NCBI GenBank assembly: GCA_035327585.1
Contig: DAOLDD010000005.1
Span: forward strand, 62,001 to 126,000
Length of the DNA stretch: 64,000 bases
Origin: JAMLJG01 sp035327585
GTDB lineage: Bacteria > Verrucomicrobiota > Kiritimatiellia > CAIVKH01
Reading direction: 5' to 3'
Part shown: piece after piece, positions 44,201-51,530 of the stretch
Layout of the letters: each line of letters begins with the position of its first letter
Numbering within the stretch: position 1 is the stretch's first letter
The notes under the pieces: model-generated
What the model was told of the DNA's origin: nothing
Seen by the model: the letters and a program-made list of their open reading frames with translations, nothing else
Database searches by the model: none
Program-made: the position numbers and the translations under genes

Positions 44201-44917
44201 CCACAGCGCGAGGTCGCTCGGCCCGTAATGGTTGTGCACCACGTCGACCAGCACCGCGATGCCGCGCTGGTGGCACGCCTTCACGAAGCGGCGGAACGCG
44301 TCCGGCCCGCCCAGCGCGCTTTCGATCGCGAACGGGTCCGCCGGGTTGTAGCCCCAGCTCTTGTCGCCCGCGAACTCCGCGACCGGCATCACCTGCACCG
44401 CGCTCACGCCGAGGTCCACGAGGTGGTCCAGCTTCTCGATCGCCTGGTCGAACGTGTTCGGCACCCACGCCTCCGCGTTGAACGTACCGACATGCATTTC
44501 GTAGATCACGAGGTCGTTCAGCCACGGCACGACCGTTTCCACGCCGCCCCAATCGAAGGCATTGGGGTCGTGGATGATCGAATTGCCGTTCGAGTTCGTC
44601 ACGCGGCGCGCGCGCGGATCGCGTTTTTCGAACGAGTTGTTGAGGACGTACTTGTACTCCTGTCCCGCCTGCGCCCCCGCCACGTCGCGCGACCAGTAGG
44701 GCGTCGCCCCCTCCTTCGTCAGCGTCAGCGTCGCCCACCCGCTGAACTGTCCCTTCACCCCCACGCTCGTCGCGTTCGGCGCCCAGACCCGGAACGTCAC
44801 GCCGGTCCCGCCCGCGTCCGCATACGGAATCGACCCCAACCCCGGCCGCACCGATTGCGCGCCCGCCACGGCGACAAACAGCGCCCAAACGAAAATGGCA
44901 TAACGGGGAAAGATCAT
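41252..44917 (-). CDS. Large secreted GH13 alpha-glucan enzyme with starch-binding modules
   Basis: A 1221-residue exported protein (signal peptide 1-20). Domains in order: CBM48-like (about 30-110), GH13 barrel (about 130-530; nucleophile Asp299 in GFRWDSV, acid/base Glu340 in RIRIAEDHAF, Asp399 in SESHDSV) and a C-terminal beta domain. Two CBM25/26-like modules follow, each with a VNGWQ or RNGWQ motif and a VWDNN or IWDNN motif. Then come an Ig-like segment, a LamG-like segment and a calcium-binding-type DPDGDGFLTWEEEF stretch. The N-terminal half resembles branching enzyme or trehalohydrolase-type GH13. Likely acts on glycogen or starch outside the cell. Confidence 0.9.
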   Translation of the reverse strand: MIFPRYAIFVWALFVAVAGAQSVRPGLGSIPYADAGGTGVTFRVWAPNATSVGVKGQFSGWATLTLTKEGATPYWSRDVAGAQAGQEYKYVLNNSFEKRDPRARRVTNSNGNSIIHDPNAFDWGGVETVVPWLNDLVIYEMHVGTFNAEAWVPNTFDQAIEKLDHLVDLGVSAVQVMPVAEFAGDKSWGYNPADPFAIESALGGPDAFRRFVKACHQRGIAVLVDVVHNHYGPSDLALWRFDGWSANGKGGIYFYNDFRSSTLWGDTRPDYGRAEVRDYIRDNILMFLQEYRVGGFRWDSVWSMLYANNGTTHLPDAENLLRDINWMMQTGFPGRIRIAEDHAFDFNMNFDSQWDVQFHDHIKWQVTRGSDSERNMNWLADRIANWASHNRVIFSESHDSVGGLNDKQRLPRDIDGSNPASIWARKRQLLAAGITLTAPGIPMLFQGQEMNEDWTFAAETALRWSLTNTHAGIVRAYSDLVHLRRNRWGGTQGLKGTGVNVHHKDDLNKVIAYVRWDAGGGADDVVVAANFSAQNFTNNTYLIEFPSAGTWYPYFNGDSTNYAADFGNVKQLHPSGSVTASGTPPKAAVNMGMYSLQIFSKTPLVAPGQVSLDPPLPEGCVTIEIAYDPFGTALAGATQIVAAVGVNGWQDTVDVVLTNLGARWYGTFAIPFDTHTLDLAFHNGVEVGRVWDNNRGRDWHFPVAGCADQPARATVNPLNPQGCVPVTITYEEWSGPLKNATNVVLFIGRNGWQNIEELPMTESSPGVWSVEKSVPPDTWQLEFVFHDNAQSNRIWDNNGGQDWRTYVVNCVDPMQPSVTITNPPSDTVVSNDVDQFTVRGKTGPGLSGFLLWTNQLTGSAGTIPAATNWALPAQALAEGVNLIRVSGTNSAINPNAASRDAATNQPYIGAGWLNGQNGGTGWGGGWQLSGGANAGFFLASTSGVANLQSGTHAWALWAHSEGLSAAVRPLAGKLNVGDVLRVQFENGGIDDFGSTGIGLQNRFGQNLLEFLFIGGDTNYVFNDSVIGRPTGLPWTDQGLGLALELTSPMTYQLTVNSNIVLTGTLAITSESVIDRIRVWNFKTGGGEERNVYFTDLRIDGPPELESGVFQSEVAITRAYGPFSDPDGDGFLTWEEEFAGTNPFDASSHLADIGWMPIGAASYIEIPNSAPGRWYDLYVRTDLVHGAWTRFGVERQGTGGSIWLDFTNHAATAFYRTGVYEP

Positions 44918-44999
44918 TGGTGGAACGCTCTACCCGCTATATTACGCGCTTCAGTTTTGTTCGGATAGTGTTTTCGCGGAAATTCCGTATGATCATGGA

Positions 45000-45986
45000 A
45001 TGGCCCCGGAGGAATCAGCCCGCGCCGGATTGCCGAACCGGCGCAGCATCCGGAAGCGCGGCTGGGACTACACCGCGCCCGGTTGGTATTTCATCACCAT
45101 CAACACGCACCGCGGGCGGGCCCTGTTCGGCGTCATCGCCAACGGCCAGATCGTGTTGAGCGCCGCCGGGCGGGTGGTGGCGGAAGAATGGTTCAAGAGT
45201 GCCATCATCCGGCCCGGCATCGAATTGGATGAATTCGTGGTCATGCCCAACCATGTGCACGGTTTGGTGCGGTTGCCGGAGGGGCGACCTGCAGGTCGCC
45301 CGTGCAGCCCGTGCAGCCCATGCGGCCCGCCCCCCGGTTCATTGGGTGCGTTCGTGGCCGGATTCAAAGGCGCCGCGGGCCGCGCCATCAATGCCGCGCG
45401 CGGCACCCCGGGCGCCGTTGTTTGGCATCGCAATTATTGGGATGTCATCGTGCCCGATGCGCGCGCGTTGGAAAATATCCGCCATTATATCCGCGAGAAC
45501 CCGCGCAACTGGCATGCCGTCGAAAACGTGGGCGCGCCGCGTTTCCTGGGCAACCGCGCGCTGTTGGACGGCGCGACTGTTGGGTTCCTCGCCTCGCGTG
45601 GCGCGGCCACTGTGCACGGCACCCTGCCCGTCCGGCGCAATGAAGCCGTGATGTCGACCTTTCTTTCCCCGATGGAACGCGCGGTCTTTCGCGCACTGCT
45701 CGCCGCGCGGCGGCCGCTCATCTGGGTAAAGCCCGCCGGGCAGGACGAGGGCCGCCTTGCAGCGCCGCTCCGCCGGGCCATCGACGACGGTCGGCTGTTA
45801 ATCCTCACGCCGTTCGCCGATCGAATCGACGCCCCGAGTCTCCGTCGCGCGCTCTGGTGCAATCACTACATCGTGCGCCACGCCGCCCGCCTCATCGTCG
45901 GCCACCTCACCCCCGGCGGCCTGCTCGCCTGCGTGCTCACGGAAGCAAGCCCCGAGACGGACATCGAAAGGCTGGATCAAACCTGA
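45000..45986 (+). CDS. REP-associated tyrosine transposase fused to a DprA/SLOG-like domain
   Basis: A 328-residue two-part protein. Residues 20-175 are a RAYT/IS200-like Y1 transposase: YTAPGWYFITINTHRGR, the HUH motif HVH (85-87 in VVMPNHVHGLV), VVWHRNYWDVIV and candidate catalytic Tyr163 in RHYIRENPRNW. Residues 180-320 (FLGNRALLDGATVGFLASRG, SPMERAVFRALL, LLILTPFADRI, NHYIVRHAARLIVGHLTPGG) resemble a DprA/SLOG Rossmann domain. Residues about 95-110 come from a palindromic repeat. A perfect TATGAT -10 lies 6 bases before the ATG. Likely a domesticated RAYT handling palindromic repeats; the role of the fusion is unknown. Confidence 0.85.
   Translation: MAPEESARAGLPNRRSIRKRGWDYTAPGWYFITINTHRGRALFGVIANGQIVLSAAGRVVAEEWFKSAIIRPGIELDEFVVMPNHVHGLVRLPEGRPAGRPCSPCSPCGPPPGSLGAFVAGFKGAAGRAINAARGTPGAVVWHRNYWDVIVPDARALENIRHYIRENPRNWHAVENVGAPRFLGNRALLDGATVGFLASRGAATVHGTLPVRRNEAVMSTFLSPMERAVFRALLAARRPLIWVKPAGQDEGRLAAPLRRAIDDGRLLILTPFADRIDAPSLRRALWCNHYIVRHAARLIVGHLTPGGLLACVLTEASPETDIERLDQT
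45282..45301. repeat. Perfect 20-base palindrome inside the RAYT gene (family I)
   Basis: GGGCGACCTGCAGGTCGCCC reads the same on both strands and is followed by a CGTGCAGCC tandem (45301-45319). Together they encode the low-complexity EGRPAGRPCSPCSPC stretch between the transposase motifs. Confidence 0.85.
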
Positions 45987-46636
45987 CCCCCGCCGCGCAG
46001 CGTGTTCCACAGATGCGCCGCGAAGAATATCGTGTAGAACCAGAATGCGTCCATCAGGGCGGTGCGGCAGCCGTGAAGAATGCTTGGGCCCCAGCGTCCA
46101 CGGCAATGACGCCCGCGTGCAATCAGCATGCGCAGCGAGCGGCGATGAAACCAGAACAGTGGAATGAACAGCACGATCACCGCGTTGACACCGAGCCAGA
46201 ACAAAAAAGTGATGACAAAGGAGAGAAACAACGCGAACAGCAAATCGAGCAGGAGGCCCACGATGGCCCCGAGTATGCCGGCTTCCGCCCCGGCTTCGGT
46301 GAACGGCCCGTCAAAGGGGACATAGGCGGCACCCTCGACGGCATCTACCGCGCGCATCCGAAACGATTCCAGATGAAACCGCTCGCGCGCGTCGATGCGG
46401 ACGCCCGCGTGCAGCAGGATCGAAAAATAGACCGCCATCACGGCGGCCATGATGCCCGTGATCATTTCAAGGCGCGACCAGATCGACGCATCCACCATCC
46501 ACAACACGAGCGGTGTGAGCACGGCGAGAATTCCGATGGAAATGCCCATCGAGGTTTTCACGCTCCATCGCGGGCGGCGCCATGCATTCGGCATCGCGCT
46601 GTTTCGCGAAGAACCGTGCCCGGGCTGAATGTTCAT
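45977..46636 (-). CDS. Integral membrane protein of unknown function
   Basis: A 219-residue protein with about four membrane segments: GISIGILAVLTPLVLWMV, ITGIMAAVMAVYFSILLHAG, and two in the C-terminal half (LLDLLFALFLSFVITFLFWLG and AVIVLFIPLFWF). The soluble loops carry basic and charged residues. No family recognised. It begins 10 bases after the stop of the 3D lipoprotein gene, suggesting co-transcription, and its 3' end overlaps the end of the convergent RAYT gene by 10 bases. Confidence 0.65.
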   Translation of the reverse strand: MNIQPGHGSSRNSAMPNAWRRPRWSVKTSMGISIGILAVLTPLVLWMVDASIWSRLEMITGIMAAVMAVYFSILLHAGVRIDARERFHLESFRMRAVDAVEGAAYVPFDGPFTEAGAEAGILGAIVGLLLDLLFALFLSFVITFLFWLGVNAVIVLFIPLFWFHRRSLRMLIARGRHCRGRWGPSILHGCRTALMDAFWFYTIFFAAHLWNTLRGGGQV

Positions 46637-46646
46637 TGCCTCAATC

Positions 46647-47126
46647 CTACTTCCGCGGCGTGTAGCCTTCGGGGAACCAGACTTTCACGCGCGCGCGCTG
46701 GCGGCCGTGTTGCAGGGCGGCGCCGTGGGTTTTGTAGTAGAGGTCGAGGTGCCAGCCCTTGATGTCGCCGCCGCGATCCTCGACGCGGCCAACGCCGTAC
46801 CCGGGAATTTCGATGATGGTGCCGAACGGGAAAATCGACGTGTCCGCCGCCAGCGTGCCCGGCTTCGCCATCGCGCCGCTCGCCGTCTGCCCGATTTTCT
46901 TCGGCTTGCCCTTCAACGGGCCCGACGCGAACACCGGCCGACCGTACCAGTTCCGCTTCCATCCGCAACACTCGCTGCACGGACAATAGCCGGTTGTGAT
47001 CACGACGTACTCCGCCGGTTTCACCCCGCGCGGCGGCCTGATCGACGCGCGCGGGTCAAACAGGGAACACCCCGCAAGCCCCGCCGCGAGCGCCAGCGGC
47101 ATGATCCACGCGCGAAAACGCATCAT
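46647..47126 (-). CDS. 3D-domain (Asp-Asp-Asp) lipoprotein
   Basis: A 159-residue lipoprotein (lipobox LAAGLAGC, Cys20) with a 3D domain: TGYCPCSECCGW, GTLAADTSIFPFGTIIEIPGYG and VEDRGGDIKGWHLDLYY. These double-psi beta-barrel domains occur in lytic transglycosylase-related cell-wall proteins (MltA and RlpA-like). A TTGCCC/TAGAGT promoter ends 6 bases before the ATG, so a leaderless mRNA is predicted. Confidence 0.88.
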   Translation of the reverse strand: MMRFRAWIMPLALAAGLAGCSLFDPRASIRPPRGVKPAEYVVITTGYCPCSECCGWKRNWYGRPVFASGPLKGKPKKIGQTASGAMAKPGTLAADTSIFPFGTIIEIPGYGVGRVEDRGGDIKGWHLDLYYKTHGAALQHGRQRARVKVWFPEGYTPRK

Positions 47127-47132
47127 CCGACG

Positions 47133-47162
47133 ACTCTACCCGTTCAACCCCGCCGTGGGCAA
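47133..47162 (-). promoter_or_regulatory. Promoter of the 3D lipoprotein gene (predicted leaderless)
   Basis: Minus strand: TTGCCC (47162-47157), an 18-base spacer, TAGAGT (47138-47133), then 6 bases to the ATG at 47126. Confidence 0.5.
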
Positions 47163-47171
47163 AAAAGTTTT

Positions 47172-47201
47172 TCCGCCTGAGGCGGATCCGCCTTTGGCGG
47201 A
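47172..47201. repeat. Two adjacent 15-base palindromes (TCCGCC family, copy H2)
   Basis: TCCGCCTGAGGCGGA (47172-47186) is followed directly by TCCGCCTTTGGCGGA (47187-47201), in the gap between the metal-efflux operon and the 3D lipoprotein gene. Confidence 0.85.
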
Positions 47202-47220
47202 ACAGACGTTGCACGCGCGG

Positions 47221-47670
47221 TCAGTGTGCGTGGCCGTGGTGGTCCTCGCCCGCGTGGTCGCAGGTACAGGCGTATTCGGCGAGGTTGCAGCCACCGCACT
47301 GCTCCGCATGATAGGTGATCCGGAAGTTCTGGGTCCGGGCCTCGGGTGCGGACTGGATGCGCACGACGATGCGGTAGCCGTCGCCCTCGGGCAGCGGCGT
47401 CGCCGAGACGAGGGCGTCGCCCTCCTTCACCAGCGCGAGCTGCGTCTTGCCGGTCGGCGCTTCGGCAATCACCGTGACACGCTGTTCCGCGGGCGCTAAG
47501 AGGCGCAGGTCGGCGTCATAGAAACGAACCTCCACCTTGCGGTCGGCGTTTACGAAGAACTCCGCGCGCGGCGCGTCGTTCTCCAGCAGCTTGCCGCCCT
47601 TCGGCCCGGCCACGGTGGCCGCCTGCGCGGTCATCGCACCCACCAGCATCAATATCATCAGCCATTTCAT
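47221..47670 (-). CDS. Small periplasmic Cys/His-rich protein of the metal-efflux operon
   Basis: A 149-residue exported protein (signal peptide 1-18). A beta-rich central part reads KVEVRFYDADLRLLAPAEQRV, and the Cys/His-rich C-terminus CGGCNLAEYACTCDHAGEDHHGHAH is likely to bind metal. It is the last gene of the efflux operon and overlaps the czcA-type gene by 4 bases (ATGA). A metal chaperone or sensor role in the periplasm is inferred from composition and context. Confidence 0.75.
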   Translation of the reverse strand: MKWLMILMLVGAMTAQAATVAGPKGGKLLENDAPRAEFFVNADRKVEVRFYDADLRLLAPAEQRVTVIAEAPTGKTQLALVKEGDALVSATPLPEGDGYRIVVRIQSAPEARTQNFRITYHAEQCGGCNLAEYACTCDHAGEDHHGHAH

Positions 47671-50600
47671 GTCGGTTCTCCCCGGGGTTCATTGCGTTGT
47701 TCGATCCAGCGGTACAGCGTTGGCAACAGGACGAGTGTCAGGAAGGTCGAGGTCAGGATGCCGCCGATCACGACGGTCGCCAGCGGACGCTGCACTTCAG
47801 CGCCCGCGCCACTCGCGAGCGCCATCGGCACAAACCCAAAACTCGCGACGAGCGCGGTCATCAGCACAGGGCGCAGGCGCGCCAGCGAACCCTCCGCCAC
47901 CGCGTCGCGCACGGATTGCCCCGCCGCGCGCAACTGGTTGAAGCAACTGATCATGACCACGCCGTTCAACACGGCGACGCCGCTGAGCGCGATGAAGCCG
48001 ATGCCCGCGGAGATGCTGAACGGCATGTCGCGCAACCAGAGGGCGAGGATGCCGCCCGTCGCGGCCAGCGGGATGCCCGTATAGACGACGAGCGCCTGGT
48101 GCACGCTGCCGAAGGCGAAGAAAATGAGGACGAAGATGACCAGCAGGGCGGCGGGCACAATGACGCCCAGCCGCGCGCGCGCCTCCTGCAGGTTCTTGAA
48201 CTGGCCGCCGAACTCGATGGAATAGCCCGGCGGAAGTTGAATGGAACGGGCCACGGCAGCCTGCGCCTCCCGTACAAAGCCCTCCACATCGCGGCCGCGC
48301 AGATTGACCATGACCGCCGCGCGCCGCTGGGCGAATTCGCGGGTGATGGCACTCACGCGCTCCTCGACGTGGAAGTCCGCCACCTGACCGAGCTGCAACA
48401 AGCCGCCGTCATCCGTCCGCACCGGGAGCCCCTTGATGACGTCCACCCGCTTGCGCAACGCCTCCTCCATCCGCACGACAATCGGAAAGCGGCGGTTGCC
48501 CTCCACCAGCAGGCCCAGCTCCTCGCCCGCGAGCGCGTGGGCGATCACGCTGTTGATTTCCTCCGCGTGCAGGTTGTGCCGCGCCATCGCCTCGCGATTG
48601 AGGGTGATCTCCAGCATGGGCGCCTTGCCGAGGGCGTCGAACTCCACGTCGGCCGCGCCCCGAATGGTTTCGAGCAATTCGCGTACCTCGCCCGCCACGC
48701 GCTCCAGCGTCGGATGGTCTTCACCGAACACTTTTACGGCGATGTCCGCGCGCGTCCCTTCCAGGATTTCGTTGAAGCGCATTTCGATGGGCTGCGAAAA
48801 CAAATACGACTGGCCCGGCACGCGGATCGACAGTTCCATGCTCATCAGGTCGGCCAGTTCGTCTTTCGTGATGGTGCGCCCGTCGATTTTTCGCCACGTC
48901 GATTCGGGCTCAAAAAAGATGTAACAGTCGGCCACGTTGACCCCCATCGGGTCCGTCGCAATTTCCGCCGTACCGATGCGCGAAAAGGTGTGGCTGACTT
49001 CCGGGAAGGCCTCCAACAGCACGCGCTCCGCCTTCTTCTGCATGTCGAGCGAGGCGTCGAGCCCGATGCTGGTGGTGCGGATCATGTGCGTCGCGAAAGC
49101 GCCCTCGTCGAGCTGGGGCACGAACTCGGCCCCGAGCTTCTGGAAGATCGTGAGCGACCAGGCGACCAGCAGGATCGCGGAAACGACGACCAGCCAGCGC
49201 AGGCGAAACGCGAGACGCAGCGTGGGCGCATACGCCTTCTTCAACCACGCGATGAGCGCGTTGTCCTTTTCGCTGATTTTTCCGCGCAGGAGGAGCGAGC
49301 ACAAAACCGGCATCAACGTCATCGCGAGGACCAGCGCGCCGATGAGCGCCATCATGACCGTCAGCGCCATCGGCTTGAACATCTTCCCCTCGATCCCGGT
49401 CAGCGCGAGGATCGGCAGGTAAACAATCGTGATGATGAGCACGCCAAAGAAGGTGGGGGTGCCCACCTCCCTGCACGCGTCCCGCACGGTTTCGTGCCGC
49501 TCGTGCGGCGTCAATACGCGACCCAGGGCGTGTTGGCGCAACCCGAGCCGGCGGACCGTGTTTTCCACCATCACCACGGCGCCGTCGATGATCAGGCCGA
49601 AGTCCACCGCGCCGAGGCTCATCAAATTGCCGGACACGCGCGTCTGCACCATGCCCGTGATGGCGAAGAGAAACGACAGCGGGATCGCCAGCGAAACGAT
49701 CAGCGCCGCGCGGAAATTGCCGAGCAGCAGGAAGAGGATCGCCATGACCAGGATCGCGCCCTCGGCCAGATTCTTCTCCACCGTGGCAATCGTGCGATCC
49801 ACGAGGTCCGTCCGGTCATACCCCGTGGTGATGCGCACGCCGTCGGGCAGGCGCGCGCGAATTTCCCCCAATTTCGCCGCCACGCGCTTGGACACAATCC
49901 GGCTGTTCTCGCCCGACAGCATCATCGCGGCGCCCAGCACCGCCTCTTCTCCATCCCACGTGGAAGCGCCCGTACGCACGTTGGAACCGATGCCCACCGC
50001 GGCGACGTCGCCCACCCGGAGCGGCGCAGCACCGGCCCGGAACCGGATCGGCAGCGCGGCGATTTCCTCCGCCGTCGTGACGCGGCCCGCGGCGCGGATG
50101 ACTACCTGTTCGCCGCCCATCTGCACGGCCCCGCCCCCCGCGTTCTCCACATTCTCCGCGACCACCTCCGCGACTTCCGCGAACGTGAGGCCTGCGCCAA
50201 ACAACTTCTCGGGGTCGGGCATGACGACGATTTGCTTTTCATAGCCGCCCGAGGTGTTGACCTCCGCAATGCCCGGCACCGCGCGCAACTGCGGCTTGAT
50301 GATGAAGTCCTGGATCTGGCTCAACTCCATCAACTGCTCGTACTCGCTCGCGGGCTTGTTGGTCGCGTCGGGCGCGTATTCAACGACGTAGTAGTAGATC
50401 TCGCCGAGCCCCGTGGAGATCGGCGCGAGCTTCGGCGTCAGCCCGGGCGGCAAGGCATCCACCGCGTTGAGCAGGCGTTCGCTCACCAGTTGGCGCGCGC
50501 GATAGAGGTCGGTGCCGTCCTTGAAGACGAGCGTGATTTGCGACAGGCCGAACTTGGACAGCGAGCGGAGCTCCAGCATACCGGGCACGCCCGCCAGCTC

Positions 50601-50813
50601 GATCTCCAGCGGGAAGGTGACCAGCTTTTCAATTTCCTCCGGCGCGAGGGCGGGCACCTCCGTGTTCACCTGCACCTGGGTGTTTGTGATGTCCGGCACG
50701 GCGTCCACCGGCAGATGAACCGCCGACCAGACGCCCGCCACCAGCAGGGCGGCGGCGACCAGCAGCACGAAGGGCCGCTGTCGAAGTGAAAAATCAAGCA
50801 GGCTGTTAATCAT
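47667..50813 (-). CDS. czcA: Heavy-metal RND efflux pump, CzcA/CusA type
   Basis: A 1048-residue RND transporter. It starts MINSLLDFSLRQRPFVLL with TM1 and continues with VPDITNTQVQVNTEVPALAPEEIEKLVTFPLE. The proton-relay helix is DFGLIIDGAVVMVEN, the acidic motif used by heavy-metal-type RND pumps. The usual twelve membrane segments are evident. It would expel divalent metals or Cu/Ag together with the upstream adaptor and TolC-type genes. Confidence 0.94.
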   Translation of the reverse strand: MINSLLDFSLRQRPFVLLVAAALLVAGVWSAVHLPVDAVPDITNTQVQVNTEVPALAPEEIEKLVTFPLEIELAGVPGMLELRSLSKFGLSQITLVFKDGTDLYRARQLVSERLLNAVDALPPGLTPKLAPISTGLGEIYYYVVEYAPDATNKPASEYEQLMELSQIQDFIIKPQLRAVPGIAEVNTSGGYEKQIVVMPDPEKLFGAGLTFAEVAEVVAENVENAGGGAVQMGGEQVVIRAAGRVTTAEEIAALPIRFRAGAAPLRVGDVAAVGIGSNVRTGASTWDGEEAVLGAAMMLSGENSRIVSKRVAAKLGEIRARLPDGVRITTGYDRTDLVDRTIATVEKNLAEGAILVMAILFLLLGNFRAALIVSLAIPLSFLFAITGMVQTRVSGNLMSLGAVDFGLIIDGAVVMVENTVRRLGLRQHALGRVLTPHERHETVRDACREVGTPTFFGVLIITIVYLPILALTGIEGKMFKPMALTVMMALIGALVLAMTLMPVLCSLLLRGKISEKDNALIAWLKKAYAPTLRLAFRLRWLVVVSAILLVAWSLTIFQKLGAEFVPQLDEGAFATHMIRTTSIGLDASLDMQKKAERVLLEAFPEVSHTFSRIGTAEIATDPMGVNVADCYIFFEPESTWRKIDGRTITKDELADLMSMELSIRVPGQSYLFSQPIEMRFNEILEGTRADIAVKVFGEDHPTLERVAGEVRELLETIRGAADVEFDALGKAPMLEITLNREAMARHNLHAEEINSVIAHALAGEELGLLVEGNRRFPIVVRMEEALRKRVDVIKGLPVRTDDGGLLQLGQVADFHVEERVSAITREFAQRRAAVMVNLRGRDVEGFVREAQAAVARSIQLPPGYSIEFGGQFKNLQEARARLGVIVPAALLVIFVLIFFAFGSVHQALVVYTGIPLAATGGILALWLRDMPFSISAGIGFIALSGVAVLNGVVMISCFNQLRAAGQSVRDAVAEGSLARLRPVLMTALVASFGFVPMALASGAGAEVQRPLATVVIGGILTSTFLTLVLLPTLYRWIEQRNEPRGEPT

Positions 50814-50822
50814 GGTTTGTCT

Positions 50823-51530
50823 CTAATGACTGTGGCCCCCGCCCTTGGTGGCGCGGAGCTCGATGAGGTACAGCGTCTCGACGGGATGCGTGACGACTTG
50901 GTCGCCGCCGTACAGGCCGTCCGTAATTTCAATGTAGTCGCCACGCCGTGCGCCGGTGCCGATCGCGGTGCGCAGGTAGGCGCCGCCGTTGACGACATAG
51001 GCGAACGCACCAAAGGCGCTCTCCAGCACCGCGGTGTGGGGAATCATGGGCACGGCCTCCGCCGGGGCGAGTTCCGCGAAGGCGTGTACAAATTCCCCCA
51101 CCTGCCACGCCCGATCGCGGTCCTGGAACCGGAACAAGACCTCCACGCGACGGCTGTCCGGCGGCACCGGGTGAACCAGACGAACGACGGCGCCCGTACT
51201 CGACGCCTGTGGGCCTTGGATGCGAAGCGCTGTTCCGGTGACGAGCATACCCGCCGCCGGGGAGTCCACCCAGGCGCTCGCGTGTGCGAAGCCCGGCGGC
51301 TCATCCCGCCACCGCGCTTCTGCGCCGGCCTCGCGATAGACCTGTGCGGTGATGAGGAGGTTCCGGGGCGCCGTCCGCTCCTCCACCTCGGCCACGGTCA
51401 GCCCGATCGCGGCCCGGGTCGCCGCGCCGAGTAATACGCCCACCCCTTCTTTGAAGGACGCGCCCTCTCGCGCCTCCTGCCCGAAGACCGGTAGCGCGGC
51501 AAGCAACAAAAGGAGGATTAGTGGCCTCAT
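50823..51530 (-). CDS. Short RND periplasmic adaptor-like protein
   Basis: A 235-residue exported protein (signal peptide 1-17) between the TolC-type and CzcA genes, the position of the membrane-fusion adaptor. The C-terminal half (VPMIPHTAVLESAFGAFAYVVNGGAYLRTAIGTG, GDYIEITDGLYGGDQVV) matches the beta-barrel and membrane-proximal parts of CzcB/CusB. The long helical hairpin and most of the lipoyl region appear absent; usual adaptors are near 380-400 residues. It ends GGGHSH, a possible metal site. Overlap of 4 bases with the upstream gene. The ATG at 51530 is preferred over a longer frame. Confidence 0.8.
   Translation of the reverse strand: MRPLILLLLLAALPVFGQEAREGASFKEGVGVLLGAATRAAIGLTVAEVEERTAPRNLLITAQVYREAGAEARWRDEPPGFAHASAWVDSPAAGMLVTGTALRIQGPQASSTGAVVRLVHPVPPDSRRVEVLFRFQDRDRAWQVGEFVHAFAELAPAEAVPMIPHTAVLESAFGAFAYVVNGGAYLRTAIGTGARRGDYIEITDGLYGGDQVVTHPVETLYLIELRATKGGGHSH

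Noticed and set aside
41474..44968. 1164-codon plus-strand frame opposite the GH13 gene
   Set aside because: Composition is Arg/Val/Asp noise typical of antisense frames; the minus-strand protein has clear GH13 catalytic residues and modules.
47697..50789. 1030-codon plus-strand frame opposite czcA
   Set aside because: Antisense shadow with no recognisable domains; the minus-strand RND pump is unambiguous.
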